Source: Marinobacter excellens HL-55
Lineage (GTDB): Bacteria; Pseudomonadota; Gammaproteobacteria; Pseudomonadales; Oleiphilaceae
Length of the DNA stretch: 64,000 bases
Assembly (NCBI GenBank): GCA_001314845.1
Contig: LJZQ01000003.1
Location: 138,423-202,422 of the forward strand
Direction: 5' to 3'
The notes beneath the pieces were generated by a model. That model had not been told where the DNA came from, made no database searches, and saw only the letters and a program-made list of their open reading frames with translations. The position numbers and the translations under genes are program-made. Position 1 is the first letter of the stretch; every line of letters begins with the position of its first letter. Positions 25,553-39,863 of this stretch are shown piece by piece.

Positions 25553-27385
25553 ATGACAAAAACTCGGAAAGCACCTCGTCTGGCCCTGTCCGGACTGATC
25601 GCGTCTCTGGCCTTATTGCCATCGCCTTTCAGCCACGCAGACGATCAGCAAAGTGACGGGCCCAGTCCCGTCCACGGAATCGCTATGCATGGCGAGCTGA
25701 AATACCCGCAGGAATTCAGCCACTTCGACTACGTTAACCCGGATGCCCCCAAGGGTGGCACACTGAAGCTCTCAGTGGTCTCTAACGGCTTCGACAGCTT
25801 CAACCCGTTCGTGATTCGAGGTGTTGCCGCGGCCGGCGTAAGTAGCTATGTGTACGACACCTTGATGGAGTCCTCGGCGGACGAACCCTTCTCTGAATAC
25901 GGTCTGATCGCCGAAAGTGTCGAAATCCCGGACGATCGTCGCTATGTGATATTCAATTTAAGGGAGCAGGCGCGGTTTCAGGATGGCACCCCCATCACCG
26001 CAGAAGATGTCGCGTTTTCCTACCGCATTCTGACCACCGAAGGACACCCTTTTTACCGCAACTATTACGCCGACGTCAGCAACGTCACCGTTGAGAACAG
26101 CCGGCGCGTGCGCTTTGACTTCGGCGACACCGACAATCGTGAACTTCCATTAATTCTCGGTCAGATGCCCATCCTGCCAGAACATCATTGGGAAGACCGT
26201 GAGTTTGGTCGCAACGGGCTGGACGTGCCCGTGGGCAGCGGCCCCTATCGCATAGCGGACTATGACGCCGGGCGCTCCGTCGCTTACCAGCGCGTCGAAA
26301 ACTACTGGGCCGAAGACCTGCCGGTGCGCAAAGGGCGCTTTAACTTCGACCGCATCCAGTACGAATACTACAATGACGACACCGTCGCGCTGGAAGCCTT
26401 CAAGGCGGGCAACTTCGATTTCCGACAGGAAACCTCCGCAAAGAACTGGGCAACCGCCTACACGGGCCGACGCTTCGAGGATGGCAGCATTGCTCGAGAA
26501 GCCATCGAGCATCAACGCCCCAGTGGTATGCAGGGTTTCGTTTTCAATACCCGCAAGGCGGTTTTCAGTGATCCAAAAGTAAGACAGGCTCTGGCCTACG
26601 GCTTCGATTTCCAATGGGCCAACCGCAACCTGTTCTTTGACCAGTACACGCGCACAAACAGCTACTTCGAAAACAGTGAGCTGGCATCCTCGGGCCTGCC
26701 CCAGGGCAAGGAACTGGATCTTCTGGAAGCGTTCCGCGAACAGCTTGATCCCGCCGTATTCACCACCGAATATACCCCGCCTGACGCAGCCGGCGATCAG
26801 ACCATGCGCGACAATCTTCGGGCCGCCATGGCGTTGCTGAACGAAGCGGGCTACAGCATTCGTGGCGGAAAGATGGTCAATGAAGAAAGCGGAAAAGCTC
26901 TGGCGTTCGAAATCCTTCTGTTCCAGAAAAGCTTTGAACGGGTCGTCCTGCCGTTCACCCGCAATCTCGAGCGGCTGGGCATTGATGTCACCGTTCGTCT
27001 GGTCGACAGCAACCAGTACATTCAGCGGGTACGAAGCTTTGATTACGACATGATCACGCAAGTGCTTCCCCAATCTGATTCACCGGGCAATGAGCAACGG
27101 GAGTACTGGCACTCCAGCACGGCGGACGTCTCGGGCTCCAGAAATTTCATGGGCGTGAGCGACCCGGTGGTCGATCAGCTGGTGGACATGGTGATTCAGG
27201 CACCGGATCGCGAGCAACTGGTGCACAGGGTTCGCGCTCTTGACCGCGTGCTGCTGCACAGCCATTACGTCATTCCACACTGGCATCTGGTCAAAGATCG
27301 GGTGGCCTACTGGAACCATTTGCAGCGGCCACAGGTCACACCGAAGAATGGCATTGACCTCAATAACTGGTGGATCGAACGCTGA
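25553..27385 (+). CDS. yejA: YejA-type periplasmic oligopeptide/muropeptide-binding protein
   Basis: 610 residues, SBP family 5. Signal peptide at 1-29 (K-T-R-K-A-P-R...S-H-A), then M-H-G-E-L-K-Y-P-x-x-F-x-H-F-x-Y-V-N-P-D-A-P-K-G-G, the YejA hallmark, and the family-5 motif F-N-L-R-E-Q-A-R-F-Q-D-G-T-P-I-T-A-E-D-V. First gene of a complete yejABEF importer. Yej systems move peptides, and in some Gram-negative bacteria muropeptides, into the cell; placement directly after mltD fits the latter. Confidence 0.9.
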   Translation: MTKTRKAPRLALSGLIASLALLPSPFSHADDQQSDGPSPVHGIAMHGELKYPQEFSHFDYVNPDAPKGGTLKLSVVSNGFDSFNPFVIRGVAAAGVSSYVYDTLMESSADEPFSEYGLIAESVEIPDDRRYVIFNLREQARFQDGTPITAEDVAFSYRILTTEGHPFYRNYYADVSNVTVENSRRVRFDFGDTDNRELPLILGQMPILPEHHWEDREFGRNGLDVPVGSGPYRIADYDAGRSVAYQRVENYWAEDLPVRKGRFNFDRIQYEYYNDDTVALEAFKAGNFDFRQETSAKNWATAYTGRRFEDGSIAREAIEHQRPSGMQGFVFNTRKAVFSDPKVRQALAYGFDFQWANRNLFFDQYTRTNSYFENSELASSGLPQGKELDLLEAFREQLDPAVFTTEYTPPDAAGDQTMRDNLRAAMALLNEAGYSIRGGKMVNEESGKALAFEILLFQKSFERVVLPFTRNLERLGIDVTVRLVDSNQYIQRVRSFDYDMITQVLPQSDSPGNEQREYWHSSTADVSGSRNFMGVSDPVVDQLVDMVIQAPDREQLVHRVRALDRVLLHSHYVIPHWHLVKDRVAYWNHLQRPQVTPKNGIDLNNWWIER

Positions 27386-27431
27386 TCAACTCGCCAATCC
27401 CAACGCTGTCATGAAAGGACTTCTCCCGTAA

Positions 27432-28517
27432 ATGGGCATCTACATTCTCCGGCGGCTTGCACTGATCATCCCCACGCTGGTGGGGATCATGTTGCTCAAT
27501 TTTGTCATTGTTCAGGCCGCTCCCGGCGGCCCGGTTGAACAACTTATTGCACAAATGGAAGGTCACGGCAGCAGCGCCCTGGCCCGAGCCGGCGGCGGAG
27601 ACATGGGCGGTGAAGTGGTCACCAGTTCTGGTGACAGTCGCGGGTCACGCGGTTTACCTCCGGAGCTCTTGAAAGAAATCGAAGTGATGTACGGCTTTGA
27701 CAAACCCGCGCATGAACGCTTCCTGAAAATGCTCAAAGACTACGCCACCTTTGATTTTGGTGATTCGTTCTTCCGCGATCGCACGGTCGTCGAACTGATT
27801 ATAGACAAGATGCCTGTCTCCATTTCACTCGGGCTTTGGTCGACCCTGATTATCTATCTGATCTCCATCCCGCTTGGCATTCGCAAGGGCATCAGCGACG
27901 GCTCCCGGTTTGATGTCTGGACCAGTTCCGCTATTGTCGTAGGCTATGCCATTCCGGGCTTCCTGTTTGCCATCCTGCTGATCGTTCTGTTCGCCGGGGG
28001 CAGTTATTTTGACTGGTTCCCGCTTCGGGGCCTCACCTCACCGAATTTTGACGAGCTGAACTGGTATCAGAAGATTGGCGACTACTTTTGGCACCTGGCA
28101 CTGCCAGTGACGGCCAATGTAATCGGCGGGTTTGCCACCCTGACACTGCTCACCAAAAACTCCTTCCTGGATGAAATTGGTAAACAATACGTCGTAACTG
28201 CCCGCGCCAAAGGCCTCGAGGAAAAGCAGGTGTTGTACGGCCATGTTTTTCGAAATGCCATGTTGATCGTCATCGCCAGTATGCCCGGGGTTCTGGTGTC
28301 GCTGTTCTTCACCGGCTCACTGTTGATTGAGGTTATCTTCTCATTGGATGGCCTTGGTCTGTTGGGTTTTGAGGCTGCACTCAACCGCGACTATCCGGTG
28401 ATCTTCGGAACCCTGTTTATCTTCACCCTGATGGGGCTGGTACTGAAGCTAATCAGCGACATCACCTACGTGCTGGTGGACCCTCGCATTGATTTTGAAA
28501 GCCGGGAGGGTGCGTAA
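27432..28517 (+). CDS. yejB: ABC transporter permease YejB
   Basis: 361-residue inner-membrane permease of the DppB family. The N-terminal helix [18 protein letters not shown] is followed by a family-typical periplasmic insert and about five further helices. The coupling-helix region has [24 protein letters not shown] (EAA-like motif), and the product ends [10 protein letters not shown]. Two bases separate it from yejE. Confidence 0.93.
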   Translation: MGIYILRRLALIIPTLVGIMLLNFVIVQAAPGGPVEQLIAQMEGHGSSALARAGGGDMGGEVVTSSGDSRGSRGLPPELLKEIEVMYGFDKPAHERFLKMLKDYATFDFGDSFFRDRTVVELIIDKMPVSISLGLWSTLIIYLISIPLGIRKGISDGSRFDVWTSSAIVVGYAIPGFLFAILLIVLFAGGSYFDWFPLRGLTSPNFDELNWYQKIGDYFWHLALPVTANVIGGFATLTLLTKNSFLDEIGKQYVVTARAKGLEEKQVLYGHVFRNAMLIVIASMPGVLVSLFFTGSLLIEVIFSLDGLGLLGFEAALNRDYPVIFGTLFIFTLMGLVLKLISDITYVLVDPRIDFESREGA

Positions 28518-28519
28518 GC

Positions 28520-29542
28520 ATGGTTCGGCTAACTCCTATTCAACAACGGCGTCTCCGTAACTTTCGTAACAACCGTCGCGGGTACTGGTCGCTCTGGCTG
28601 TTCCTTGGTCTGTTCGGCCTGGCACTGCTCGCCGAGCTTATCGCTAACGACAAACCCCTGATGGTGTCCTACCAGGGCGACCTGTACTTTCCGGTCGTTC
28701 AATCGATACCAGAGGAAACCTTCGGTGGATTCTTGCCGACCGAGGCAGATTACCGGGACCACTTCATTCGCGATGAAATCGCCGCCAACGGCTGGTCGAT
28801 CTGGCCGCCTATCCGCTTTAGCTACAACACCATCAATTACGAACTGGAGGTCCCCTCACCGGCGCCGCCCAGTGCCGAGAACTGGCTGGGTACGGACGAC
28901 CAGGGCCGGGATGTTGCCGCCCGGGTCATCTACGGTTTTCGCATTTCCGTGGTGTTTGGCCTGACGCTGACAATAGCCAGCTGCATTGTCGGCGTGATCA
29001 TTGGCGCGATTCAGGGCTTTTACGGCGGCAAGATTGATCTGTTCGGGCAACGCTTCATCGAGATCTGGTCGGGATTACCAATGCTGTATCTGCTGATCAT
29101 TCTGTCGGCACTTGTGCAGCCGAATTTCTGGTGGCTGCTGGGCATTATGCTGCTGTTCAGTTGGATGGGACTGGTCGATGTGGTTCGCGCCGAATTCCTG
29201 CGGGCCAGAAATTTTGAGTACGTCAAAGCCGCGCGCGCCCTGGGACTGGATAACCGGCACATCATGTTCCGGCACATTCTGCCCAATGCCATGGTGGCCA
29301 CCCTTACCTTCCTGCCCTTTATTCTTACTGGCGCCATCACCGGGCTTACCTCCCTGGACTTTCTTGGTTTCGGGCTGCCGTCCGGGTCACCGTCGTTGGG
29401 TGAGCTGATTGCCCAGGGCAAGGCCAACCTGCATGCGCCCTGGCTTGGCATTTCGGCGTTCGTCTCTCTGTCAGTGATGCTGACCCTGCTAGTGTTTGTC
29501 GGCGAAGCCGTACGCGATGCCTTTGACCCGAGAAAGAACTGA
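28520..29542 (+). CDS. yejE: ABC transporter permease YejE
   Basis: 340 residues, second permease of the Yej importer. It begins with R-R-L-R-N-F-R-N-N-R-R-G-Y-W-S-L-W, then a first helix, a long periplasmic stretch, L-G-T-D-D-Q-G-R-D-V-A-A-R-V-I-Y-G, and the EAA motif E-Y-V-K-A-A-R-A-L-G-L-D-N-R-H-I-M-F-R-H-I-L-P-N-A. It ends one base before the yejF start codon. Confidence 0.94.
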   Translation: MVRLTPIQQRRLRNFRNNRRGYWSLWLFLGLFGLALLAELIANDKPLMVSYQGDLYFPVVQSIPEETFGGFLPTEADYRDHFIRDEIAANGWSIWPPIRFSYNTINYELEVPSPAPPSAENWLGTDDQGRDVAARVIYGFRISVVFGLTLTIASCIVGVIIGAIQGFYGGKIDLFGQRFIEIWSGLPMLYLLIILSALVQPNFWWLLGIMLLFSWMGLVDVVRAEFLRARNFEYVKAARALGLDNRHIMFRHILPNAMVATLTFLPFILTGAITGLTSLDFLGFGLPSGSPSLGELIAQGKANLHAPWLGISAFVSLSVMLTLLVFVGEAVRDAFDPRKN

Positions 29543-29543
29543 T

Positions 29544-31142
29544 ATGAGCGAACTACTGAGCATCTCGGACCTTTCCATCTGTTTTGATAATGGCCCCCGG
29601 GTGGTGGACCAACTCTCCCTCCAGATCAACGCCGGTGAAACCCTGGCTCTGGTCGGCGAAAGTGGCTCTGGTAAATCCGTGTCTGCACTGTCGGTCCTGC
29701 GACTGCTGGATGCCCGCCACGCCAGCTACCCGTCCGGGCAAATTCTTTACCGGGGCGAGAATTTGCTAAAAGCCTCAGACAAAAGGTTGCGCCAGATCCG
29801 GGGGCGGGAAATCAGCATGATTTTTCAGGAGCCCATGACCTCGCTTAACCCATTGCACACGGTCGAAAAGCAGGTTGCCGAGACCCTGGAACTGCATAAG
29901 GGCATGCGCGGCCCACAGGCCCGCAGACGCTGCATCGAATTGCTTGAACTGGTTGGCATACCCGAGCCAGAACGGCGGCTCAACAGTTACCCGCATCAGT
30001 TGTCCGGCGGGCAGAAACAGCGGGTCATGATCGCCATGGCACTGGCCAACGAACCCGATCTTCTGATTGCCGACGAGCCGACCACCGCGCTGGATGTCAC
30101 CGTACAGAAGCAGGTTCTTGAACTGCTGAAATCGTTGCAGCAGAAGCTTGGCATGGCGATTATGCTGATCACCCACGATCTCAGTATTGTGCGTCGCTAT
30201 GCCGACCGGGTGGTGGTGATGGAACACGGCAAACAGGTTGAAGAAGCGCCAACCGAGCGCCTGTTCAGCCACCCGGAGCACCCCTACACCCGCAAGCTGA
30301 TTGATGCCGAACCGCCGGACCATCCCAACCCGCTGGTCGACACCTCCGAGACACTGATAGAAGTGGACAACCTGAATGTCCGCTTCCCGATCCGCAAGAA
30401 CCTGCTGGGACGAGTCACCGAAAGCTTTCATGCCGTTCAGAATGTGAGTTTCCAGCTTCGGGCCGGCGAAACCCTCGGCATTGTCGGTGAGAGTGGCAGT
30501 GGCAAGACCACCATTGGCCATGCACTGCTGAAACTGACCGGCAGCACAGGCAGCATTCGGCTATCCGGAACTGACCTTGGCCCGCTATCCCAGAAACAGT
30601 TCCGGCCCTGGCGCAAACGGGTCCAGATCGTATTTCAGGATCCGTTCGGCAGCCTGAGCCCAAGAATGTCAGTGGCAGAAATTGTGCGTGAAGGGCTTGA
30701 GATTCATGATGCGGGTCGCGAAGATCAACACGAAGCGATGGTGATTCAGGCGCTCACCGATGTTGGCCTCGACCCAGACGCGCGGCACCGATATCCCCAT
30801 GAATTCTCCGGTGGCCAGAGGCAGCGCATTGCCATTGCCCGCGCGCTGGTTTTGCAACCTGAGTTGATTATCCTGGATGAGCCAACGTCAGCGCTGGACC
30901 GAACGGTTCAGAAGCAAGTGATTGAACTTTTGCGGGAAATTCAGGCGCGATATAGACTAAGCTACATCTTTATCAGTCATGATCTCGCGGTTGTACGAGC
31001 ACTTAGCCATCAGTTGTTAGTGCTCAGAGACGGCAAGATCGTGGAGTATGGTGCGGCAGAGGAGATTTTCCGGAATCCGCAGCAGGACTACACCCGGGAA
31101 CTGCTCAACGCGGCATTTTTTTACCAGTCTACGACCAATTGA
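29544..31142 (+). CDS. yejF: Double ATP-binding protein YejF
   Basis: 532 residues from ATG 29544, with two complete ABC domains in tandem. Domain 1: Walker A G-E-S-G-S-G-K-S (38-45), signature L-S-G-G-Q-K-Q-R, Walker B L-L-I-A-D-E-P. Domain 2: Walker A G-E-S-G-S-G-K-T, signature F-S-G-G-Q-R-Q-R, Walker B L-I-I-L-D-E-P. Each domain ends with the oligopeptide-transporter H-P-Y-T-R/D-Y-T-R-E-L type tail. It powers import through YejB-YejE. The start at 29496 would lie inside yejE and is rejected. Confidence 0.95.
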   Translation: MSELLSISDLSICFDNGPRVVDQLSLQINAGETLALVGESGSGKSVSALSVLRLLDARHASYPSGQILYRGENLLKASDKRLRQIRGREISMIFQEPMTSLNPLHTVEKQVAETLELHKGMRGPQARRRCIELLELVGIPEPERRLNSYPHQLSGGQKQRVMIAMALANEPDLLIADEPTTALDVTVQKQVLELLKSLQQKLGMAIMLITHDLSIVRRYADRVVVMEHGKQVEEAPTERLFSHPEHPYTRKLIDAEPPDHPNPLVDTSETLIEVDNLNVRFPIRKNLLGRVTESFHAVQNVSFQLRAGETLGIVGESGSGKTTIGHALLKLTGSTGSIRLSGTDLGPLSQKQFRPWRKRVQIVFQDPFGSLSPRMSVAEIVREGLEIHDAGREDQHEAMVIQALTDVGLDPDARHRYPHEFSGGQRQRIAIARALVLQPELIILDEPTSALDRTVQKQVIELLREIQARYRLSYIFISHDLAVVRALSHQLLVLRDGKIVEYGAAEEIFRNPQQDYTRELLNAAFFYQSTTN

Positions 31143-31210
31143 GCGTTACCCCGGTCGGAACATGTCGGGGATAATGCGTCGAAACCAAGGAACACAGGGA
31201 GCAGATAGCC

Positions 31211-31996
31211 ATGGGAATCCTCAGTGGCAAGAAAGCACTGATTGTTGGTGTTGCCAGCAAACATTCCATCGCCTACGGCATTGCCGAGGCGTTCGCCCGT
31301 GAAGGTGCCGAACTGGCCTTCACCTACCAGAACGAGAAGCTGCAATCCCGCGTGGTGAAATTTGCGGACCAGTGGGGCAGCCAACTGACCTTCCCTTGCG
31401 ACGTGGCCAGTGACGAAGAAATCGAAAACGTATTCACTGAGCTGAACAAGCATTGGGATCAGATTGACATCATCATTCACGCCGTCGGCTTTGCCCCAGC
31501 CCATGAGCTCGATGGTAACTTTGTAGACGTGACCACCCGGGATGGTTTCCGGATTGCCCACGACATCAGCTCGTACAGCTTTGTAGCTCTGGCCAAGGGC
31601 GCTCGCAAGATGATGCATGAAGGCAGCAGCCTGCTGACCCTGAGTTATCTGGGCGCCGAGAAAGTACTGCAGAACTACAACGTGATGGGTCTCGCCAAGG
31701 CCTCCCTGGAAGCCAACGTTCGTTACATGGCAGCCGCCCTTGGCAAAGAGGGAATACGGGTAAACGGTATTTCTGCAGGGCCGATCAAAACCCTGGCCGC
31801 ATCCGGCATCAAGAGCTTCCGCCGCATGCTGGCCGAGAACGCCAAGCGTGCCCCTTTGCGTCGCAACGTGACTACCGATGAAGTTGGTAACGCCGCCGCA
31901 TTCATGTCGTCTGACATGGCGTCAGGTATTACTGGCGAAATCCTGTACGTTGATGGTGGTTTCAACATCACCGGCATGGGCGAGTTGGAAGACTAA
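31211..31996 (+). CDS. fabI: Enoyl-[acyl-carrier-protein] reductase (NADH)
   Basis: Last reduction of each fatty-acid elongation cycle. 261-residue short-chain reductase with [12 protein letters not shown] (cofactor loop) and the catalytic set Tyr146, Tyr156, Lys163 in [21 protein letters not shown], at the same numbering as E. coli FabI. GGGAGC lies upstream of the ATG. 68 bases after yejF, ending in a terminator. Confidence 0.97.
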   Translation: MGILSGKKALIVGVASKHSIAYGIAEAFAREGAELAFTYQNEKLQSRVVKFADQWGSQLTFPCDVASDEEIENVFTELNKHWDQIDIIIHAVGFAPAHELDGNFVDVTTRDGFRIAHDISSYSFVALAKGARKMMHEGSSLLTLSYLGAEKVLQNYNVMGLAKASLEANVRYMAAALGKEGIRVNGISAGPIKTLAASGIKSFRRMLAENAKRAPLRRNVTTDEVGNAAAFMSSDMASGITGEILYVDGGFNITGMGELED

Positions 31997-32020
31997 ACCC
32001 GTCCGCAGCCTGAACTAGCG

Positions 32021-32048
32021 AAAAAGCCGGCTTAGAGCCGGCTTTTTT
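32021..32048. terminator. Bidirectional terminator between fabI and the PilZ gene
   Basis: AAAAAGCCGGCT (32021-32032) and AGCCGGCTTTTT (32036-32047) with a 3-base loop, a textbook intrinsic terminator usable from both convergent genes. Confidence 0.9.
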
Positions 32049-32051
32049 CAT

Positions 32052-32465
32052 TCAACCCTCGGATAACGCAGTGGCAACCGCATCCATCCAGTCAAGATAG
32101 TCGGTATCATCGGACGCCAGTACCTGGATTCCGATCAGATTGCCCTCATCCGTTTGCCGACACCACATGACTTCGACCATCAACGCAAAAGCCTTGGCCT
32201 GATGGCCCAGACTGACTTCCGCCATTAGCAATGAATTTACGGTCAACGGCTCCGCAGAAACCAGACTCAATCCCCGCGCAGAAATATCACGAATCTGGCA
32301 TTCCAGGGTCGATTCACGCGCCAGTTCAGATTGATCTGACCCCGGTTCCGGTGACTCGCGTTGAATCCAGGCCCGGGCTCTCGCCGTTAGTCGGTAGTCT
32401 TCCCGTTTATCCTTGCCCTTGGGCAGGGACCGGGAAGTGCCAAACTGATAATTGTCATCTGTCAT
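32052..32465 (-). CDS. PilZ domain protein
   Basis: 137 residues with the cyclic-di-GMP binding motifs of PilZ: R-E-D-Y-R-L-T-A-R (RxxxR-like) around residue 21 and D-I-S-A-R-G-L-S-L (D-x-S-x-x-G) around residue 60, with a beta-barrel-like remainder and W-C-R near residue 101. Both key motifs are intact, so nucleotide binding is likely. It lies 9 bases downstream of the DUF1631 gene, suggesting a joint cyclic-di-GMP related function. Confidence 0.88.
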   Translation of the reverse strand: MTDDNYQFGTSRSLPKGKDKREDYRLTARARAWIQRESPEPGSDQSELARESTLECQIRDISARGLSLVSAEPLTVNSLLMAEVSLGHQAKAFALMVEVMWCRQTDEGNLIGIQVLASDDTDYLDWMDAVATALSEG

Positions 32466-32474
32466 CGTTTGCCC

Positions 32475-34301
32475 TCAATTCCGCCCAACCCGGATGCGGC
32501 CAACAACCCGGCTCAGGGTGTCGTCAAATTCTGCGGCACTGCCAAGAACGCGAATGTTGCCCGCAACGATGCCAGACACCAGCTCATCGTGTAACAGCTC
32601 TTTCCGGTTCAGACCAAGCCGATCAACAAAAACGAACTTGCGAGATGCTGAAATCTTTACCGCCAGCTTCAAGCGAACCGGCTCTTCACCGTCTTTTGGC
32701 GGAGCCATAACAATCCAGCCCCCCAAACCAATGCCTTCAACCTGTTTGGTAGCAGCCACCTCCAGCTCCCGGTGCAACCTGACCTGCTCGGCCTTTTCAT
32801 CGTCCAGGCGCTTCTGCTCTACCTCCGCTTGCTGGCGTTCTATCTCTGCTTGTCTTGCAGCCTCCTGCTCGACTCTCAGGCGTTCAGCCTCTTCTTTCTC
32901 TTTGCGTAAAACCTCAGCTCGGGCACGCGCTTCCTGTGCCGCGTGCTCCCTTTGCTTTTGCTGTTTTACACAGACTTTTGACAGCAGCTCTACCGCCTCT
33001 GACAAAACATCGCCAAACGGAGTTGGTGATGGCAGTGGCCGCAGTGCACCTGACTGAATATCGGCAAGGAAAGATGGCCAGGTTTGCAGTCCCAGCTTAA
33101 CCCCGGCTCCGTTAGTCCAGAGCACCTCGCTGCTGTCGTCCAGCAACGCGAAGAAGAACCGACGCTGCTCACGAGCGCCCTCGCCTTCAACAAACCAGAG
33201 ACCGGAATGGTGTGCAGCGTCGTCAGCGGGCACCGGCATCACCGCCAGCCACTGGGATTCCCAGGTAAAATTGCCTTCTCCGGACAACGCCGGCTTGAGC
33301 TCCGGCACCTCGCCGCGAATTCTGGCAACAATGACCGACTGAATCTCGTCCAGGGCTATTTGGGGCAGGTCCTGCCCCAGTGCTCGCGACCAGACGTCCT
33401 GAATTCGATCGCCGATTTGCTCACCAACGTGATACAACCGGTTTCGGTCACGGTCCGAGAGTGCCGGATCGCCCAGCCAGACCAACCATTCCAGCAGCTT
33501 GTTGGCGTGCCGGTAGAGCTCGCTGTCAAAACCCTCAGACCAGGTACTCTGCTTCAGCACTTTGTACCAGTCATTCACGATGAACCGGCTGACGGCCGTG
33601 GGCAGATTGCGCCCGGTCAAAGCGCGGCCAATCAAGGCCCTGGCCACCTGATCTGCAAACCGTTGCCGGGAGGCTCCCTGCTCGGTTTCCAGCAATCGCT
33701 CTCGCAACTTGCTGGCCTGGGTCTCTCGTTTGTGTCTGTCGACCAGCCACTGCTCACAATAAGTCTCTAACGGTTCGACGGTGCCAGATTCAAAACTGCC
33801 TGACACGGCAATCACCAGACTGTCGAGCTGATCCAGTAACATCCGCGCAGAACGCCCCCCGGTATCGCTCCAGCCACGCCATTCCTGCAGATTATCGAGC
33901 CAGTCCAGCAGGCCGGAGCTAAAGGCCCCGGCGCCATTAGCATCAAGTTGCCATGCAAGCCAAAATCGAAGCCGGGCAACCCGACCAATCAAGGTGGTAT
34001 GGAGCCCACTGGTTTTCAGGAAGACATCCATAATGCGGTCTGACAGATACGCGGCATTCACCTGCCGAACGGACCACTCGATGTCGACAGACCGCAAGAC
34101 CTGGGTAACGCGCTCATCGCGTTGCTCGGTCCAGCAGGAAAAAAGCAGGGGGCGCCAGTCGGGCACAGACTCGGGGGCAGGCTTGCCAACTGGATACGGC
34201 AAATCAGGAACCCGAATACCCGACAAAACCTGATTAATTCTCTCCGAAACCACCTTTCTGGAGGTAGCAACGGCTTGTGGTTTGCTGGGCGTGGGCGACA
34301 T
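32475..34301 (-). CDS. DUF1631 family protein
   Basis: 608 residues, mostly helical. A Glu/Arg/Gln-rich coiled coil runs from about 420 to 520 (repeats of E-A-E-R-L-R-V-E-Q-E-A-A-R-Q-A). A C-terminal domain contains G-L-G-G-W-I-V-M and R-L-K-L-A-V-K-I-S-A-S-R-K-F-V-F-V-D-R-L-G, which is like the C-terminus of other DUF1631 proteins and resembles a PilZ-type barrel without clear binding motifs. No signal peptide. Function of the family is unsettled. Divergent from the DAHP synthase gene. Confidence 0.82.
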   Translation of the reverse strand: MSPTPSKPQAVATSRKVVSERINQVLSGIRVPDLPYPVGKPAPESVPDWRPLLFSCWTEQRDERVTQVLRSVDIEWSVRQVNAAYLSDRIMDVFLKTSGLHTTLIGRVARLRFWLAWQLDANGAGAFSSGLLDWLDNLQEWRGWSDTGGRSARMLLDQLDSLVIAVSGSFESGTVEPLETYCEQWLVDRHKRETQASKLRERLLETEQGASRQRFADQVARALIGRALTGRNLPTAVSRFIVNDWYKVLKQSTWSEGFDSELYRHANKLLEWLVWLGDPALSDRDRNRLYHVGEQIGDRIQDVWSRALGQDLPQIALDEIQSVIVARIRGEVPELKPALSGEGNFTWESQWLAVMPVPADDAAHHSGLWFVEGEGAREQRRFFFALLDDSSEVLWTNGAGVKLGLQTWPSFLADIQSGALRPLPSPTPFGDVLSEAVELLSKVCVKQQKQREHAAQEARARAEVLRKEKEEAERLRVEQEAARQAEIERQQAEVEQKRLDDEKAEQVRLHRELEVAATKQVEGIGLGGWIVMAPPKDGEEPVRLKLAVKISASRKFVFVDRLGLNRKELLHDELVSGIVAGNIRVLGSAAEFDDTLSRVVGRIRVGRN

Positions 34302-34478
34302 CCGGTACCTGTAGTCTGGAAGCGTTGAAAAGGGTCTTTAAATAAAGCAGTATAACCAACTCGCCGGGGTTTACCGCAACTGCATGCCGGCATCATTTGT
34401 ATTTATCATCTGACACCGGGCCAATAATGACCGCGTTACCCGGTGAAGAAACGATCTGATTCGGGGAAGCACAACAAG

Positions 34479-35552
34479 ATGTCGGGCAAGAAACTGGAAA
34501 ACCTGAACGTGGCCAGCCAAGAACCACTGATCACTCCTGAGGCACTGAAGCAGGAATTGCCGCTGAGCGACCAAGCAGCTGACACCGTCTCCTCAGGCCG
34601 GCAGGCCATCTATGACATTATGGATGGCAAGGATCATCGGCTGTTCGTGGTGGTTGGCCCCTGCTCTATTCACGATGTAGAAGCTGCCAGAGAGTATGCA
34701 ACGCGGCTGAAAAAGCTGGCTGAAGAAGTCAGCGATACGCTGTTGCTCGTGATGCGTGTTTATTTTGAGAAGCCACGCACCACGGTTGGCTGGAAAGGCC
34801 TGATCAACGATCCCCACCTGAACGACACCTTTGATATCGAGCAAGGCCTGCACATCGGTCGACGACTACTACTGGACATCAACGAGATGGGCCTGCCAGC
34901 CGCAACCGAAGCACTGGACCCGATTTCTCCTCAGTACCTTCAGGACACCATCGCCTGGTCTGCCATCGGCGCCAGAACCACCGAATCCCAAACCCACCGT
35001 GAGATGAGCAGTGGGCTTTCGATGGCGATTGGTTTCAAAAATGGTACGGATGGCAGCCTTGATGTCGCCGTCAACGCCATGAACTCAGTCTCACATCCGC
35101 ACAGTTTCCTGGGCATTGACCAACAAGGTACTGTGGCCATCATCCGTACCAGAGGCAACAACTACGGGCATGTGGTTTTGCGCGGCGGCGGTGGCAAACC
35201 GAACTACGACTCGGTCAGCGTTGCCCTGTGTGAACAAGCCCTGGACAAAGCCAAACTGCGCAAGTCCATTATGGTTGACTGCAGCCACGCTAATTCCAGC
35301 AAAGACCCAGCCATTCAGCCGCTGGTGATGCAAGACGTGACCCATCAGATTCTTGAGGGTAACACCTCGATTCAGAGCCTGATGGTTGAAAGCCACATCA
35401 ACTGGGGCAACCAGTCAATTCCAGAGAATCTGGCAGATCTGAAATACGGCGTGTCCGTAACCGACGCCTGCATCGATTGGGAGACGACTGAAACGGCCAT
35501 TCGCACCATGCGTGAAAAACTTAAAGACGTACTGCCCAAGCGCGGCAAGTAA
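34479..35552 (+). CDS. 3-deoxy-7-phosphoheptulonate (DAHP) synthase, class I
   Basis: Joins phosphoenolpyruvate and erythrose-4-phosphate at the entry to aromatic biosynthesis. From ATG 34479 the protein has 357 residues. Key segments are V-V-G-P-C-S-I-H-D (metal-ligand cysteine), R-V-Y-F-E-K-P-R-T-T-V-G-W-K-G, G-A-R-T-T-E-S-Q and V-D-C-S-H-A-N. It belongs to the AroF/AroG/AroH group; which amino acid inhibits it cannot be told from sequence alone, so no symbol is given. A GTG at 34443 is an alternative but less likely start. Confidence 0.94.
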   Translation: MSGKKLENLNVASQEPLITPEALKQELPLSDQAADTVSSGRQAIYDIMDGKDHRLFVVVGPCSIHDVEAAREYATRLKKLAEEVSDTLLLVMRVYFEKPRTTVGWKGLINDPHLNDTFDIEQGLHIGRRLLLDINEMGLPAATEALDPISPQYLQDTIAWSAIGARTTESQTHREMSSGLSMAIGFKNGTDGSLDVAVNAMNSVSHPHSFLGIDQQGTVAIIRTRGNNYGHVVLRGGGGKPNYDSVSVALCEQALDKAKLRKSIMVDCSHANSSKDPAIQPLVMQDVTHQILEGNTSIQSLMVESHINWGNQSIPENLADLKYGVSVTDACIDWETTETAIRTMREKLKDVLPKRGK

Positions 35553-35569
35553 CATTTACACCCAATTCG

Positions 35570-35604
35570 GGCGGCTTCAGCTGATCGCCGGTGCCGCCTG
35601 TTTT
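35570..35604. terminator. Possible terminator between the DAHP synthase gene and cobA
   Basis: GGCGGC (35570-35575) pairs with GCCGCC (35593-35598) across a long loop, followed by TGTTTT, between convergent genes. A weak candidate. Confidence 0.3.
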
Positions 35605-35611
35605 GGGAGCT

Positions 35612-39196
<3,585 letters not shown>

Positions 39197-39197
<1 letters not shown>

Positions 39198-39850
39198 CAG
39201 GCGCCGTCCCGAATGACATCCACCTCCTCCGGGTAGTCAAGGCTGAACACGGCGCTGTCGAGATCCTGGTTCAGGGTTACCTGATCAAAGCTCAGAATAC
39301 TCAGTTGCGACAGTGAATCTTCCATGCGCATTTCCTGGAGCTCACCGCGGTAAAAGGTCAGGCGTAATGAGGTGAACAAAGAGTCAGCGCCCCGGGGCAC
39401 CAGGGTGTACTCGCGCGTGTCATCGCCGATGCGGCGCTCGCTTACTTCGTAGCTTTCGTCCAGATTGCCCACTTCACCGCTTAGCAACAGCGCGGGCGTA
39501 CTCTGGACCTGCTCGTCCAGGGTGTGGATGGTGACCTGCTCCAGATCCGGATCGTAAACCTCAACGGTGTCGCCATCACTGACAATGAACTGCGACAGTG
39601 GCGCTGCAGTTTCCCAATAAAACAGACCCGGGCGCTTGGCCTTGAGCACACCGCGGATTTCCTGAACCTGATTGCCATTGCCATTGACAACGATCTGAAT
39701 GAAGTTGGCCTGGTACGTCTGGTAACTGCGCAGTACCGATGCCAGCTCCTCAGCGGCATCTCGAGACTCGGTTTTTTGCTCAGCCCAAGCCGTTCCTGTG
39801 GCTGACAGCACAAGCATAAACAGAATCGCTGACCATACCGTTCTCATCAT
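39197..39850 (-). CDS. lolA: Outer-membrane lipoprotein chaperone LolA
   Basis: Periplasmic carrier that takes lipoproteins from LolCDE to LolB. ATG 39850 (AGGAG nine bases upstream, overlapping the ftsK stop) gives 217 residues with a Sec signal peptide to A-T-G-T-A-W-A-E. The mature part shows [25 protein letters not shown] and the beta-barrel half. An upstream frame extending into ftsK is not real. Order ftsK-lolA-rarA-serS is the common gammaproteobacterial arrangement. Confidence 0.94.
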
Positions 39851-39863
39851 AATCACTTTACTC

